A stretch of 16,811 nucleotides of DNA, from assembly GCA_030145035.1 (NCBI GenBank), contig JAQYWL010000407.1, forward strand, positions 1 to 16,811, given 5' to 3'. Positions 6,115-13,726 of this stretch are shown piece after piece. A model generated the notes under the pieces. It worked only from the letters and a program-made list of their open reading frames with translations. It was not told where the DNA came from and ran no database searches. The DNA is from Desulfobacteria bacterium. Its GTDB lineage: Bacteria > Desulfobacterota > Desulfobacteria > Desulfobacterales > C00003060. How positions within the stretch are numbered: the stretch's first letter is position 1; each line of letters opens with the position of its first letter. Made by a program: the position numbers and the translations under genes.

Positions 6115-8592
6115 TCAGTTTACCATGCGTAAGTTTTTGTGCCCGAGAAGATCTATGAACCGGCATCTTGGGTTTGCAAATCCTCTTTCATTCTGTTTGT
6201 GTGAACTAATCAAGAGTCTCTTTTTTGCTCTTGTCACTGCAACGTAGAAAAGCCGCTTCTCCTCTTCTAACCGCAACGCATCTCTAAAAGAAAAATAACT
6301 TGGGAACTCTCTTTCGGTTGCGCCTGCAATAAAAACAACGTCAAATTCAAGCCCTTTCGCCTGATGGACAGTAATGACGGGGATTCGATTGTCGGTTTCT
6401 GATAGAAAATCGATGTTTCTTGCTATCGTTGTTAGTCTAAGTAGCTCTGGCAACGCTGATTGTGGCGAAAGATCCACATTTTCTTTCTCAATAAAGAACT
6501 GTTTCAGCATATTTAGGTTTGCCAGACGTTTGGGTTGACGTTTGTAGAACGCTTCCAATCCAGAATCGATCAATACGTGCGTCAGGAGTTCACCCGGCCG
6601 TAACCTGGTCATTTGATCTTTCCATTGGGCGACCTGTTTTGAGAGGGGCTGAAACACTTTGGCATACTGAAGAACCAAAGCTCTCCTTAAGCTCGATTGT
6701 TCCTTGGCTAATGGAAGGAGGGCAAACAGAAGATCTTTCGTACAATGAACGTCGTCCATCGCTTTGTGCGTAGGATTGTGGAAGAGATGGAGTGTCCTTT
6801 TCAGGGTCCACAGATCATAGCCATGGGATTTGACAAACCGTTGTGCAATATCTAACGTATCGAAGGAGGCAGATTCAGGGGCTGGAAGTCCAAGACGTTT
6901 TGCATGGGTACTCACAATCGGGATATCAAAAGAATGGATATTATGGCCTACGAGAACTGATTCTCCGGCAAATTGAAAGAATTTATCGAAACCGTCTTTA
7001 GGATCAATACCATGTGATTCAAGAAAAGCATCGCTATATCCATGAACTAATTCTGATTCACCAACAGGGACAGTGTTTCTCAAGAGTGCATGAAATTCAT
7101 CGACTACCCGTCCACGTTCAATTCTTTGGGCAGCTATTTCAACAACATCGTCGCGCTGAGTGTCGAGTCCCGTAGTTTCAACATCAAATACAACAATTGA
7201 ACCGGTAACAGCGGCTTCAAAGAGTCTCCCGAAAGGATCACCAGCCTCGAAGGATGAAGGGAATATCATATCGCTCAGGAACAATCCAAGGGCAGGACCA
7301 TGTCCGTTGATATGATTGATAGTTTTTTCCCCGATTCCCTTCCCCGTCCGACGAAGCATCCTTATCAGACTTCCTCTATCGCGAGGATTGATGAGTACCT
7401 TTAAGTGGGCTAAAGCATCCTTGACCTCCTGACGGCTGAAGAAACGGTATTCCTCCACAGTGAGATGAGGGATCCCCGTCCGTTCCAATACTTCAGAAAT
7501 TTGCACCCCACGAGAATTTGTGCGTGTAAGAATCCCAACCCGATAAAACTGCAAGTCAGGATTAGCCCGATAAAGTCTCTCAATCTGTCGACTAATCCAC
7601 ACCGCTTCTTTAAACCCATTTTCTGCCCTGTGAAAAACAATGGGTTCTCCTTCTTCCACAGTTTCGGCTGGGTCGTAGCCATCTGATCCATGCTTGAATG
7701 TTCTTGCAAGAGCATTCGATGCTTGCAGTAAAACGCGGGTTGCACGATAATTCTCTCTTAGGGATAAGATTGAAACCGGATCAAAGTCCCTCTCATAGGT
7801 TCGGATCAATTCGCGAGGGGCGGAACCACGCCACTCGTAAATTGTCTGAGCAAAATCTCCAATGAGGCATAGGTTGCCTGAGCTCTGCGATAACGCCTTG
7901 ACAACCTCATATTCTGATAGATGGGTATCCTGGACCTCATCGACCTGGATAAAATCGAAACGATTTGTCCAGCGGTTTTTGATTGCCTCATGCTCCTTCA
8001 GCATCACCCTGACACGAAACACCAAGTCTTGAAAATCCAACGCATGGTTTAGCATTAGCCTTTTTTGATATTCAATGGCAATGTCGGTCCATCTACCTAA
8101 TTTCTGAAACAAATCCCCCATTAAAGAGGATGTAGATAACAACTCACCTTTTGCTTTAGACTTGATTCTTCCAATTTCATGGTAAAGATCACTGGCTTCA
8201 CGCAATCCGAGAGATCCGATATCCTGAATAACTTCTTTGCTATCTTCCTCATCGTAGATAACGAAATCGTGAGGTAGACCGATAGCTTTCGATTCACGGT
8301 ATAGCATGTGGGCACATAAGCCATGAAATGTTGAGATGGTCATCTTTGAGGAGTACTCCGGATACCGTTTCTTCACCCGTTCCGACATTTCTCTCGACGC
8401 CCGGTTGGTAAAAGTGAGGCAGAGAATCCGGGCTGGTTCGATTCCATTTGCAATCGCTTTCGCAGCTCGTTCGGCAAGGACAACGGTTTTCCCTGTTCCA
8501 GCGGGTGCAAGAACCAGCAGCGCTCCAGATATATGATTCAGGATTGCTTCCTGCCTGTCATTCAGTTTGAGTTCCTTGCTGTCTGCCGACAT
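6115..8592 (-). CDS. UvrD/Rep-family superfamily 1 helicase with an inserted DEDDh 3'-5' exonuclease domain
   Basis: Predicted 825 residues. Helicase motifs: Gln motif at Q14; Walker A APAGTGKT at 29-36; Ia FTNRASREM near 61-69; DExx-box VDEVQDTH at 217-224; motif III GDFAQTIYEWRG at 245-256; motif IV LRENYRAT at 278-285; motif V TVHQAKGLEF at 741-750; motif VI EEEKRLFYVAVTRAKKRL at 776-793. Between about 464 and 630 lies a complete DnaQ-like exonuclease: FDVETTGLD (catalytic D470, E472), VGHNIHSFD (D556) and H609-x4-D614. All catalytic residues are present in both enzymes, so the protein could unwind DNA 3'-5' and trim 3' ends. It lacks an obvious UvrD C-terminal Tudor tail. The ATG at 8592 is preceded by AGAGGA. 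A repair or anti-element role is inference. Confidence 0.95.
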   Translation of the reverse strand: MSADSKELKLNDRQEAILNHISGALLVLAPAGTGKTVVLAERAAKAIANGIEPARILCLTFTNRASREMSERVKKRYPEYSSKMTISTFHGLCAHMLYRESKAIGLPHDFVIYDEEDSKEVIQDIGSLGLREASDLYHEIGRIKSKAKGELLSTSSLMGDLFQKLGRWTDIAIEYQKRLMLNHALDFQDLVFRVRVMLKEHEAIKNRWTNRFDFIQVDEVQDTHLSEYEVVKALSQSSGNLCLIGDFAQTIYEWRGSAPRELIRTYERDFDPVSILSLRENYRATRVLLQASNALARTFKHGSDGYDPAETVEEGEPIVFHRAENGFKEAVWISRQIERLYRANPDLQFYRVGILTRTNSRGVQISEVLERTGIPHLTVEEYRFFSRQEVKDALAHLKVLINPRDRGSLIRMLRRTGKGIGEKTINHINGHGPALGLFLSDMIFPSSFEAGDPFGRLFEAAVTGSIVVFDVETTGLDTQRDDVVEIAAQRIERGRVVDEFHALLRNTVPVGESELVHGYSDAFLESHGIDPKDGFDKFFQFAGESVLVGHNIHSFDIPIVSTHAKRLGLPAPESASFDTLDIAQRFVKSHGYDLWTLKRTLHLFHNPTHKAMDDVHCTKDLLFALLPLAKEQSSLRRALVLQYAKVFQPLSKQVAQWKDQMTRLRPGELLTHVLIDSGLEAFYKRQPKRLANLNMLKQFFIEKENVDLSPQSALPELLRLTTIARNIDFLSETDNRIPVITVHQAKGLEFDVVFIAGATEREFPSYFSFRDALRLEEEKRLFYVAVTRAKKRLLISSHKQNERGFANPRCRFIDLLGHKNLRMVN

Positions 8593-8622
8593 GATTCCTC
8601 TGCATAAAGGATTGTTGATGGG

Positions 8623-8634
8623 ATGTCAAGACAT
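8623..8634. promoter_or_regulatory. Small palindrome upstream of the helicase gene
   Basis: ATGTC-AA-GACAT is a perfect 5+2+5 dyad about 30 bp before the helicase ATG. On the minus strand it contains TTGACA. A matching -10 would put the transcript start almost at the ATG, so its role as a promoter is doubtful; it could be an operator. Confidence 0.25.
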
Positions 8635-8695
8635 GTTGGGGGGTTATCAGAACCATGGACAACGGACAATCGCATGGGTTAATAATGAAAGCCAT

Positions 8696-8830
8696 TTCGG
8701 CGACAGGGAATTGGGCTCGATAACCTTACAACCGTAATTGCTTGCCTGTTGGTTTCTTTGGTGATAAACTTTAGAATTATTGCGTGTCATGACCACAAGA
8801 TCTGTCACCAACACTGATCCTGTCGCCGAA
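8696..8830. repeat. 12-bp perfect inverted repeat flanking the DUF2225-gene promoter region
   Basis: TTCGGCGACAGG at 8696-8707 is exactly inverted as CCTGTCGCCGAA at 8819-8830, 111 bases apart. The right arm adjoins GGAG, the ribosome site of the gene at 8839. The arms enclose the only good promoter candidate. Confidence 0.55.
8742..8770 (+). promoter_or_regulatory. Possible sigma-70 promoter of the DUF2225 gene
   Basis: TTGCCT (8742-8747) and TAAACT (8765-8770) are 17 bases apart. Each matches the consensus at four of six positions. The transcript would begin near 8777, about 60 bases before the ATG. Confidence 0.35.
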
Positions 8831-8838
8831 GGAGCATT

Positions 8839-10209
8839 ATGACAGAGGAAGCCCAATCTCCCTTTATCGAAAAGCCGGTCGAATGCCCTGCGTGCAAGGA
8901 ATTGAGTCCTCAACGTTTCTTCCGCTCGAGTATGTTCGTGCCCAAAGCAAAAGAGTCGGACGAACATGTGGTCAGTTACACGTGGCTGGCCAAGAATGTC
9001 AAGCGGGTCCATCCGCCCCACTATTTTCTGTACTATTGTCCTTATTGTTACTACACCGATATCGGCGACGAGTTTTCGAATCAGAACGCCGATACTTTAT
9101 ACCGGCGTGTGGTAAAATCGTTCAACGACGCAGGCCAGAAGGAAAGACAGATCATCGAACTGATGGGGCAGCATGTGCATTACGACGAGATCGATTTCTG
9201 CTCTGCGCTGAACTTGCACTTCCTGGCGATCTTCGTGCAAATGCTTCGTCCGAGCGACGCGCATGATTCTTATAAGATCGCCCGCCTGTTGCTGCGCATA
9301 GCCTGGCTGTATCGGGAAAACACGCCTGACGCCGGAGACAAACTCCAGATTCCAAGTGTGGAAGAGATTCTCAAGGGGATAGAAACTCTGGATATGACGA
9401 TGCAAAAGGCCCGCAAAAACTGGGACAACCTCAGCAACGAGGTCGAGCACCGCGCTGGCGAACTCGAGCAGCAATTCCAGGGCGAGGGTGATGGGAATCC
9501 CTATAGGCAGTGCCGGGCCAGCCTCGGAAAACAGTTCGATCATTTTTTCACCGAACTGTATCGTTTGAAAACCACCTGCAAACAGGACCTGAGCGGCACG
9601 CTCTTAGACGGAAATGCACAGCAGGCTGGACCTTTCTTCTCTTTCACCTCTTACCAGGCGTTTTTCGAAAAACTCAAGTCGGTCTGGCCGTTTCCGCCGG
9701 CCGACGAGTTGGAAGCCATGCACGGCGCTATTGCGTATTTTCAGCATTCGGTTTCTACCGACTCGCGTTTCGACGATCCCCAGAAGCGTTTTTTGACAAT
9801 CTCGTTGATAACGGAGTTGATGGTTCGGTGCGATGATATCGATGGCGCTTTTTCTATGGTTGGCAGCATGTACAAGGAGGCCTCGGACAACCGCCAGCGC
9901 TACATGAAACAGATGCAGCAGAAGGATATCGATGAGCCGACGAAACGCCGTTTGAGAGTGAAGATGGAGCGCGCTCGCGCCTCGCTCGGACAGGCCGCGG
10001 AACTGCGCCGCGAATTGGTGGACAAGTTATTGGAGCGCGACCTGCCGAAGATCAAGCAAGTCCTGGCAAAGAACGAGGGCGCTGCCGTCGAGGAAATCGA
10101 AAAAGCCCTGAAGGAAATTGGTATCGGTGAGGCGGTAATCCTGCGCATGCAGGAAAAGGGAGGGCTGCTTGAAAACCTGGGAAAAAAGAAGAAGCGTAGG
10201 TTTTTCTAG
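8839..10209 (+). CDS. DUF2225-type protein with N-terminal zinc ribbon
   Basis: Predicted 456 residues. AAGGAG lies just before the ATG. Two CxxC pairs, C16/C19 (CPAC) and C67/C70 (CPYC), would bind one zinc ion. The segment between them (SYTWLAKNVKRVHPPHYFLY) resembles the DUF2225 signature, in which a second CPxC follows a conserved aromatic stretch. The rest is alpha-helical, probably TPR-like, with a long charged coiled segment near 355-410 and a basic tail ending KKKKRRFF. There is no signal peptide. The function of this family is unknown. It is convergent with the protease gene, only 35 bases apart, and has no partner on its strand. Codons look richer in G/C-ending choices (CGC, GCG) than in the neighbours. 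It ends in a double stop TAG-TGA. Confidence 0.8.
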   Translation: MTEEAQSPFIEKPVECPACKELSPQRFFRSSMFVPKAKESDEHVVSYTWLAKNVKRVHPPHYFLYYCPYCYYTDIGDEFSNQNADTLYRRVVKSFNDAGQKERQIIELMGQHVHYDEIDFCSALNLHFLAIFVQMLRPSDAHDSYKIARLLLRIAWLYRENTPDAGDKLQIPSVEEILKGIETLDMTMQKARKNWDNLSNEVEHRAGELEQQFQGEGDGNPYRQCRASLGKQFDHFFTELYRLKTTCKQDLSGTLLDGNAQQAGPFFSFTSYQAFFEKLKSVWPFPPADELEAMHGAIAYFQHSVSTDSRFDDPQKRFLTISLITELMVRCDDIDGAFSMVGSMYKEASDNRQRYMKQMQQKDIDEPTKRRLRVKMERARASLGQAAELRRELVDKLLERDLPKIKQVLAKNEGAAVEEIEKALKEIGIGEAVILRMQEKGGLLENLGKKKKRRFF

Positions 10210-10244
10210 TGAATGGTCTTCGCGCGGCGGCCCTGCTTGATCAC

Positions 10245-11462
10245 TCACCAGCTTTTCTTGACCGGACTAAGCAATATTCTGTTATTTTCATTGTCAATGT
10301 GTATTTTGTAGTTATTCATGAAATCCATGCCCAGAATGCCATCAAACTTTCTTTTTTCTCCGAGCGGTAGATCTGTTACTGCCACAGGGAGGTTGTTTTC
10401 GATCAGATTTCCGACCTGAATAGAATCCAGCGTTACCAATTGGGCCTGGACGTCCATGGCCATGGTTTTCAGTCTGATGGAATTACCCGGTTCTCCTTCC
10501 AACTGAAGTTTCCGTGCCAGTTCTCTTGAAAGAACGGTGATTCCAGCCCCGGTATCAACCAGCACGCTGGCCTCGAGGAAGCCGTTTAGCACGACAGGCA
10601 CGATGATATGTCCATCTACGGGTAAAAACCTAACAATGGTCATCACTTCCTCGCTTGTTTCTCGGCCTGTCTCCTCAGCCGTTGGCCCTGCTGTTTCCTT
10701 TTCCGCTTCCGAAGGTTTTTCTTTTTCCGGCTCTCCGGCAGGAGCTTGACCCTTTACTTTTTCCTCAGACAGTCTTTCCACGTCGGACGGGGAGCAGTAT
10801 ACATAGATGTCGTAAGCTTGCCTGTCGGCTTCGGAAGCATATTTGAGGAATTTGGCGAATCCCTGGTCGGCCAACTCGTAATTGGCCTGGCGGCAGTAGA
10901 TCGCACCAAGACAATAGTAGGCAGGCGCAAATTCAGGATCTAGTTCTATGGCCTTTTGATAGCATTGTATTTCACCCTCGGACTCGTCATCCAGCGCTCT
11001 CCCTTTTTCAAACCATTCTCTGGCCGTGTATGTCTCGCCTTGCCGGTCACGACGGGACTCGGCCTCTTGCTGATCCAAGGGGGGTCTGCCCATGGATTCA
11101 TCCACACTGAGGGGCTTATCTTCTCGGGTGTCAGGCCTGAAGGATTCCTCTTGTGGCTGACTTCGAGGGCGGTGACCTGATTCTCTTCGGGAGTGCAGTT
11201 TGTTTCCAGGGAGGGTAACGTCCTTTACTTGAGCTTTGTTCTCCTTGTAAGCGTATTTGCTGGCCGGCTCAGGAGTTTCCACATGATGGACGGAGTTGAT
11301 ATACTTCGCGATGGAAAGCGCTGCAATGCCTATCAAGCCAACGAGTATCCATACTCTATACTGCCTTTTCCTTCTTTGCCGCAGATATCTTTCAATGCTA
11401 ACGCCGCAAAGCGCACAATATATGTCATCTGGTTGGCTGAATCCGCACTTTGGGCATATCAT
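10245..11462 (-). CDS. Membrane-anchored retropepsin-like aspartic protease with zinc ribbon and TPR
   Basis: Predicted 405 residues. Parts in order: N-terminal zinc ribbon with C3/C6 and C16/C19; a basic stretch (RQRRKRQ), then one membrane segment at about 37-54; a polar linker to 145; TPR-like helices at about 147-210 (AIELDPEFAPAYYCLGAIYC); a Glu/Lys-rich linker at 228-272; and a C-terminal single-lobe aspartic protease with the catalytic triad D303-T304-G305 in VLVDTGAGITVLS, the partner strand IQVGNLIENNLPVAV and the terminal GILGMDFM. Such proteases act as dimers. By charge distribution the zinc ribbon should stay in the cytoplasm and the protease should face the periplasm. The substrate is unknown. 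The ribosome site is weak. Confidence 0.88.
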   Translation of the reverse strand: MICPKCGFSQPDDIYCALCGVSIERYLRQRRKRQYRVWILVGLIGIAALSIAKYINSVHHVETPEPASKYAYKENKAQVKDVTLPGNKLHSRRESGHRPRSQPQEESFRPDTREDKPLSVDESMGRPPLDQQEAESRRDRQGETYTAREWFEKGRALDDESEGEIQCYQKAIELDPEFAPAYYCLGAIYCRQANYELADQGFAKFLKYASEADRQAYDIYVYCSPSDVERLSEEKVKGQAPAGEPEKEKPSEAEKETAGPTAEETGRETSEEVMTIVRFLPVDGHIIVPVVLNGFLEASVLVDTGAGITVLSRELARKLQLEGEPGNSIRLKTMAMDVQAQLVTLDSIQVGNLIENNLPVAVTDLPLGEKRKFDGILGMDFMNNYKIHIDNENNRILLSPVKKSW

Positions 11463-11559
11463 CTTACCAAATCTTCTTTAAGAGTTGTCTTGAGACCTCG
11501 GGTGCCGTGGTTACCCCGGACGCACCTTTAGGCGTAACCTTTAAAAATGGCATTCTTAT

Positions 11560-11586
11560 TTGACACTATATTCTCTTAAGTGTCAA
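11560..11586. promoter_or_regulatory. 8-bp dyad upstream of the protease gene, overlapping a possible promoter
   Basis: TTGACACT (11560-11567) and AGTGTCAA (11579-11586) are perfect inverted arms with an 11-base spacer. On the minus strand TTGACA is followed 17 bases later by TCAAAT, a fair -10, so the dyad would span the promoter of the gene at 10245-11462, about 100 bp upstream of its ATG. This suits an autoregulated operator. Little else was seen in 11463-11733 beyond a hairpin at 11650-11669. Confidence 0.4.
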
Positions 11587-11649
11587 CATTGAAAAGCAAG
11601 ATGACAACTAAAGCTTTCCTCTGATCATGCCGATATGACGAATCCGATT

Positions 11650-11669
11650 TGAATGAGGAAACTCATTCA
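11650..11669. other. 8-bp hairpin with GAAA loop downstream of the HDOD-kinase gene
   Basis: TGAATGAG (11650-11657) and CTCATTCA (11662-11669) pair perfectly around GAAA. It lies about 65 bases beyond the HDOD-kinase stop. It has no U-tract on either strand, so it may be a 3'-end stabilising hairpin or a weak terminator. Confidence 0.35.
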
Positions 11670-11733
11670 CAAGTTACACTCAACCGGGGTTCGGGTGAAG
11701 AACGTATTATTAAGGGTAGCTTTGCTGAAGGTC

Positions 11734-13440
11734 TTATGCCGTTGGGAGGTATAGCTCTACAGTATTGCCGCCTCCCTCTTTGGCCTTGATTTCAATACGT
11801 CCATTGTGGGCCTCTATGATCTTTCGGGCCATGGGAAGCCCTAACCCTGCGCCAAAAACCTTGGTGGAAAGATTAGAATCGACCAGGGCATCACGGACAT
11901 CATCAGGTAGGGGTCGTCCACTGTTCGAGATACCGATGGAGACTTGCCTTGTAGGCAACAGGCGTTGAACGGACACGGTCACCGTGCCATGGGCCCGACG
12001 CATCATGCGAATGGCGTTTCTCAAGAGCTGGCGCAAGACCCTGGTGATCCCGGCAGCATCCACAGGCACCAGGACTGGTTTTGGGGGGAAATCCCAGATG
12101 ACATTGATCTTATCACGATCAAAAATTTCCTTAAATTCATCCAACACCTCATCCAGGATCGAAAGGACGTCTTTATCGGCAACCACAGGTTGGTAATCCT
12201 GGCAATACTCCATAATCTCCTTCAAAACGCGCTCCAAGCGTGAGGATTCCTTGGCAATGATCTGTGAATATTGCCTTATGTCTGAAATCTGAATCAGGTG
12301 CATCCGACCCTTGTCTTCTTGCTCCCCCACAGAGGCAAGTCTTTTGGCAAAGCCCCCTATGGCCAGGAGAGGATTACGTATCTCGTGGGCCACTGCATCC
12401 AGGGCATTTTGAAGGGTGCTTCTTTGGGTCTGCTCCATCTTCTCAGACGCCTTGCTTAAGGACTGATTACGCTGTTGCACCTGGTCCAAAACCCCCTGAA
12501 GAGAGGTCTTCATAGAGGTGTTAATCCTGGCAAGGGCCTGGTTTGCCTTTTCCATGACCCCTAAAATGTCCTGCTGCGAATCAATCTCAAGCTGGAGATA
12601 CTCGGCCATTTCTTCGATACTATCAAAGGTCTCCGCGAGAATACTGTTGACCGATTCACTATCCAGTTTCAGAAGCCTTTGCGCCGCTTCTTGTAGTTGA
12701 TACAGCTCTGTCCTCTGGCCAAAAAAGACCCCGGTTGCCTCACTTGCCAGTTCCAGTATGTTACATAACAGTGCCTTGTCCGGTTGAAGGGCTTTGGGCC
12801 CAAAATACTTCTGGCTTTCCACCAGGTGCCCGGGGAACCGCCATCTTTGCAGAACAAGGCGCCCTGCTTTCCTGTGGTTGATCCCCAGGTTCTCCTCCTC
12901 CCATACGATGGCCTTTTCAAGGGGGATGTTACCCCCTGGAAAAACTTCCCTCATCTCGTCAGGACACGCATTGAAGAGCATGAGCATCCCAATTTCCAGG
13001 ATCAAGCCCCCGACAAAGGCATCTTCCGGATTCACATCGGTTGACTTTGCGGATTTGGCAAAGTTTTTTGCAATCAGGGCACGATAGAGAGAAGTCTTCC
13101 AGAAATGATCGTAGTGCATGCCCCCAACCTTTCCAAGGGGAAAGGTATCACGCAAGGAAAGACTCAAGGCCATCACACGCACCTCGTTGAATCCAACCTG
13201 GACAACCCCCCGGGGGACAGATGTAATCCGTTCCCGCCGGCCAAAGAATGCACTGTTGACCAACCTGAGGAGCCGCGTGGTCAGGGCGGGGTCTTTTTCA
13301 ATGATGTTCGCCAGATCCGATGCAGAGCTCCGATCATCTGCTGCCAACTCTACCAATTGGATCGTCAGGGGAGATAATGAAGGAAGGCCATCACCATCGG
13401 CGATCTTTTTCAGAAGTCTGGTTTTTTCCGTCTCGTTCAT
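11734..13440 (-). CDS. HDOD domain and histidine kinase fusion (cytoplasmic)
   Basis: Predicted 568 residues. The HDOD domain (about 18-215) has SLSPLTIQLVELAADDRSS, IIEKDPALTTRLLRLVNSAF and a degenerate HD core, as usual for this fold. Helical/coiled-coil linker at about 245-345. The dimerisation-phosphoacceptor domain has H352 in AVAHEIRNPLLAIGGF. The ATPase domain has the N-box RQLLRNAIRMM (470-480), ISNSGRPLP (504-512) and the G2 box VFGAGLGLPMA (528-538). All elements for autophosphorylation are present. There is no membrane segment or receiver domain, so the input would be an intracellular signal sensed by HDOD. No response regulator lies next to it. It sits 286 bp after the DUF4388 gene on the same strand, with a repeat element between them. 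Confidence 0.93.
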   Translation of the reverse strand: MNETEKTRLLKKIADGDGLPSLSPLTIQLVELAADDRSSASDLANIIEKDPALTTRLLRLVNSAFFGRRERITSVPRGVVQVGFNEVRVMALSLSLRDTFPLGKVGGMHYDHFWKTSLYRALIAKNFAKSAKSTDVNPEDAFVGGLILEIGMLMLFNACPDEMREVFPGGNIPLEKAIVWEEENLGINHRKAGRLVLQRWRFPGHLVESQKYFGPKALQPDKALLCNILELASEATGVFFGQRTELYQLQEAAQRLLKLDSESVNSILAETFDSIEEMAEYLQLEIDSQQDILGVMEKANQALARINTSMKTSLQGVLDQVQQRNQSLSKASEKMEQTQRSTLQNALDAVAHEIRNPLLAIGGFAKRLASVGEQEDKGRMHLIQISDIRQYSQIIAKESSRLERVLKEIMEYCQDYQPVVADKDVLSILDEVLDEFKEIFDRDKINVIWDFPPKPVLVPVDAAGITRVLRQLLRNAIRMMRRAHGTVTVSVQRLLPTRQVSIGISNSGRPLPDDVRDALVDSNLSTKVFGAGLGLPMARKIIEAHNGRIEIKAKEGGGNTVELYLPTA

Positions 13441-13492
13441 AGCGCGAAACCCATCACAATTTCTTTGAATTTACAATGCTCTACCTAGTTTA

Positions 13493-13527
13493 ATGTCTCG
13501 GAAATCCCACAACTCTTTGAAATGATA
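13493..13527. repeat. Diverged third copy of part of the valS-leader repeat
   Basis: From GTCTCGGAA onward this stretch matches repeat copy B (3016-3049) at about 25 of 34 positions in the same orientation. It also has a GATGGAGTG-type repeat nearby, as copy B does. This suggests a dispersed element rather than a valS-specific leader. Confidence 0.45.
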
Positions 13528-13567
13528 GTTTTTTTGTGGTGATCTATTTATGCCGTTCACAGGGAGT

Positions 13568-13713
13568 GATGGAGTGTTGGAGTAATGGAGTAATGGGTAG
13601 TAAAAGCCGAAAAATTGTTTTCTCTATTCCTCCCTGCCCGCCATCGCTCTCGCTCAGGCGAGGCAGGCGGGTAAAACCATCACTCCAATACTCCACTGCT
13701 CCAATACTCCATC
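13568..13713. repeat. Dispersed inverted-repeat element (MITE-like)
   Basis: The arms at 13568-13597 and 13684-13713 are inverted copies matching at about 25 of 30 positions. Each is made of TGGAGTAAT-type units. The centre holds a nested hairpin: CCCGCC (13637-13642) with GGCGGG (13666-13671), and CTCGC with GCGAG inside it. The whole could fold into one long cruciform or RNA hairpin. It encodes nothing convincing. It separates the signalling unit from the HDOD kinase. No other gene was seen in 13441-13726. Confidence 0.7.
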
Positions 13714-13726
13714 CGGGGCGAAGCCC

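Noticed and set aside
8601..8629. TTGACA-17-TATGCA as the helicase promoter on the minus strand
   Set aside because: The -10 match is poor and the start would fall about two bases before the ATG, downstream of the AGAGGA ribosome site.
8623..8634. A LexA box upstream of the helicase
   Set aside because: The dyad ATGTC-AA-GACAT does not match the gamma-proteobacterial, Gram-positive or Geobacter-type LexA consensus.
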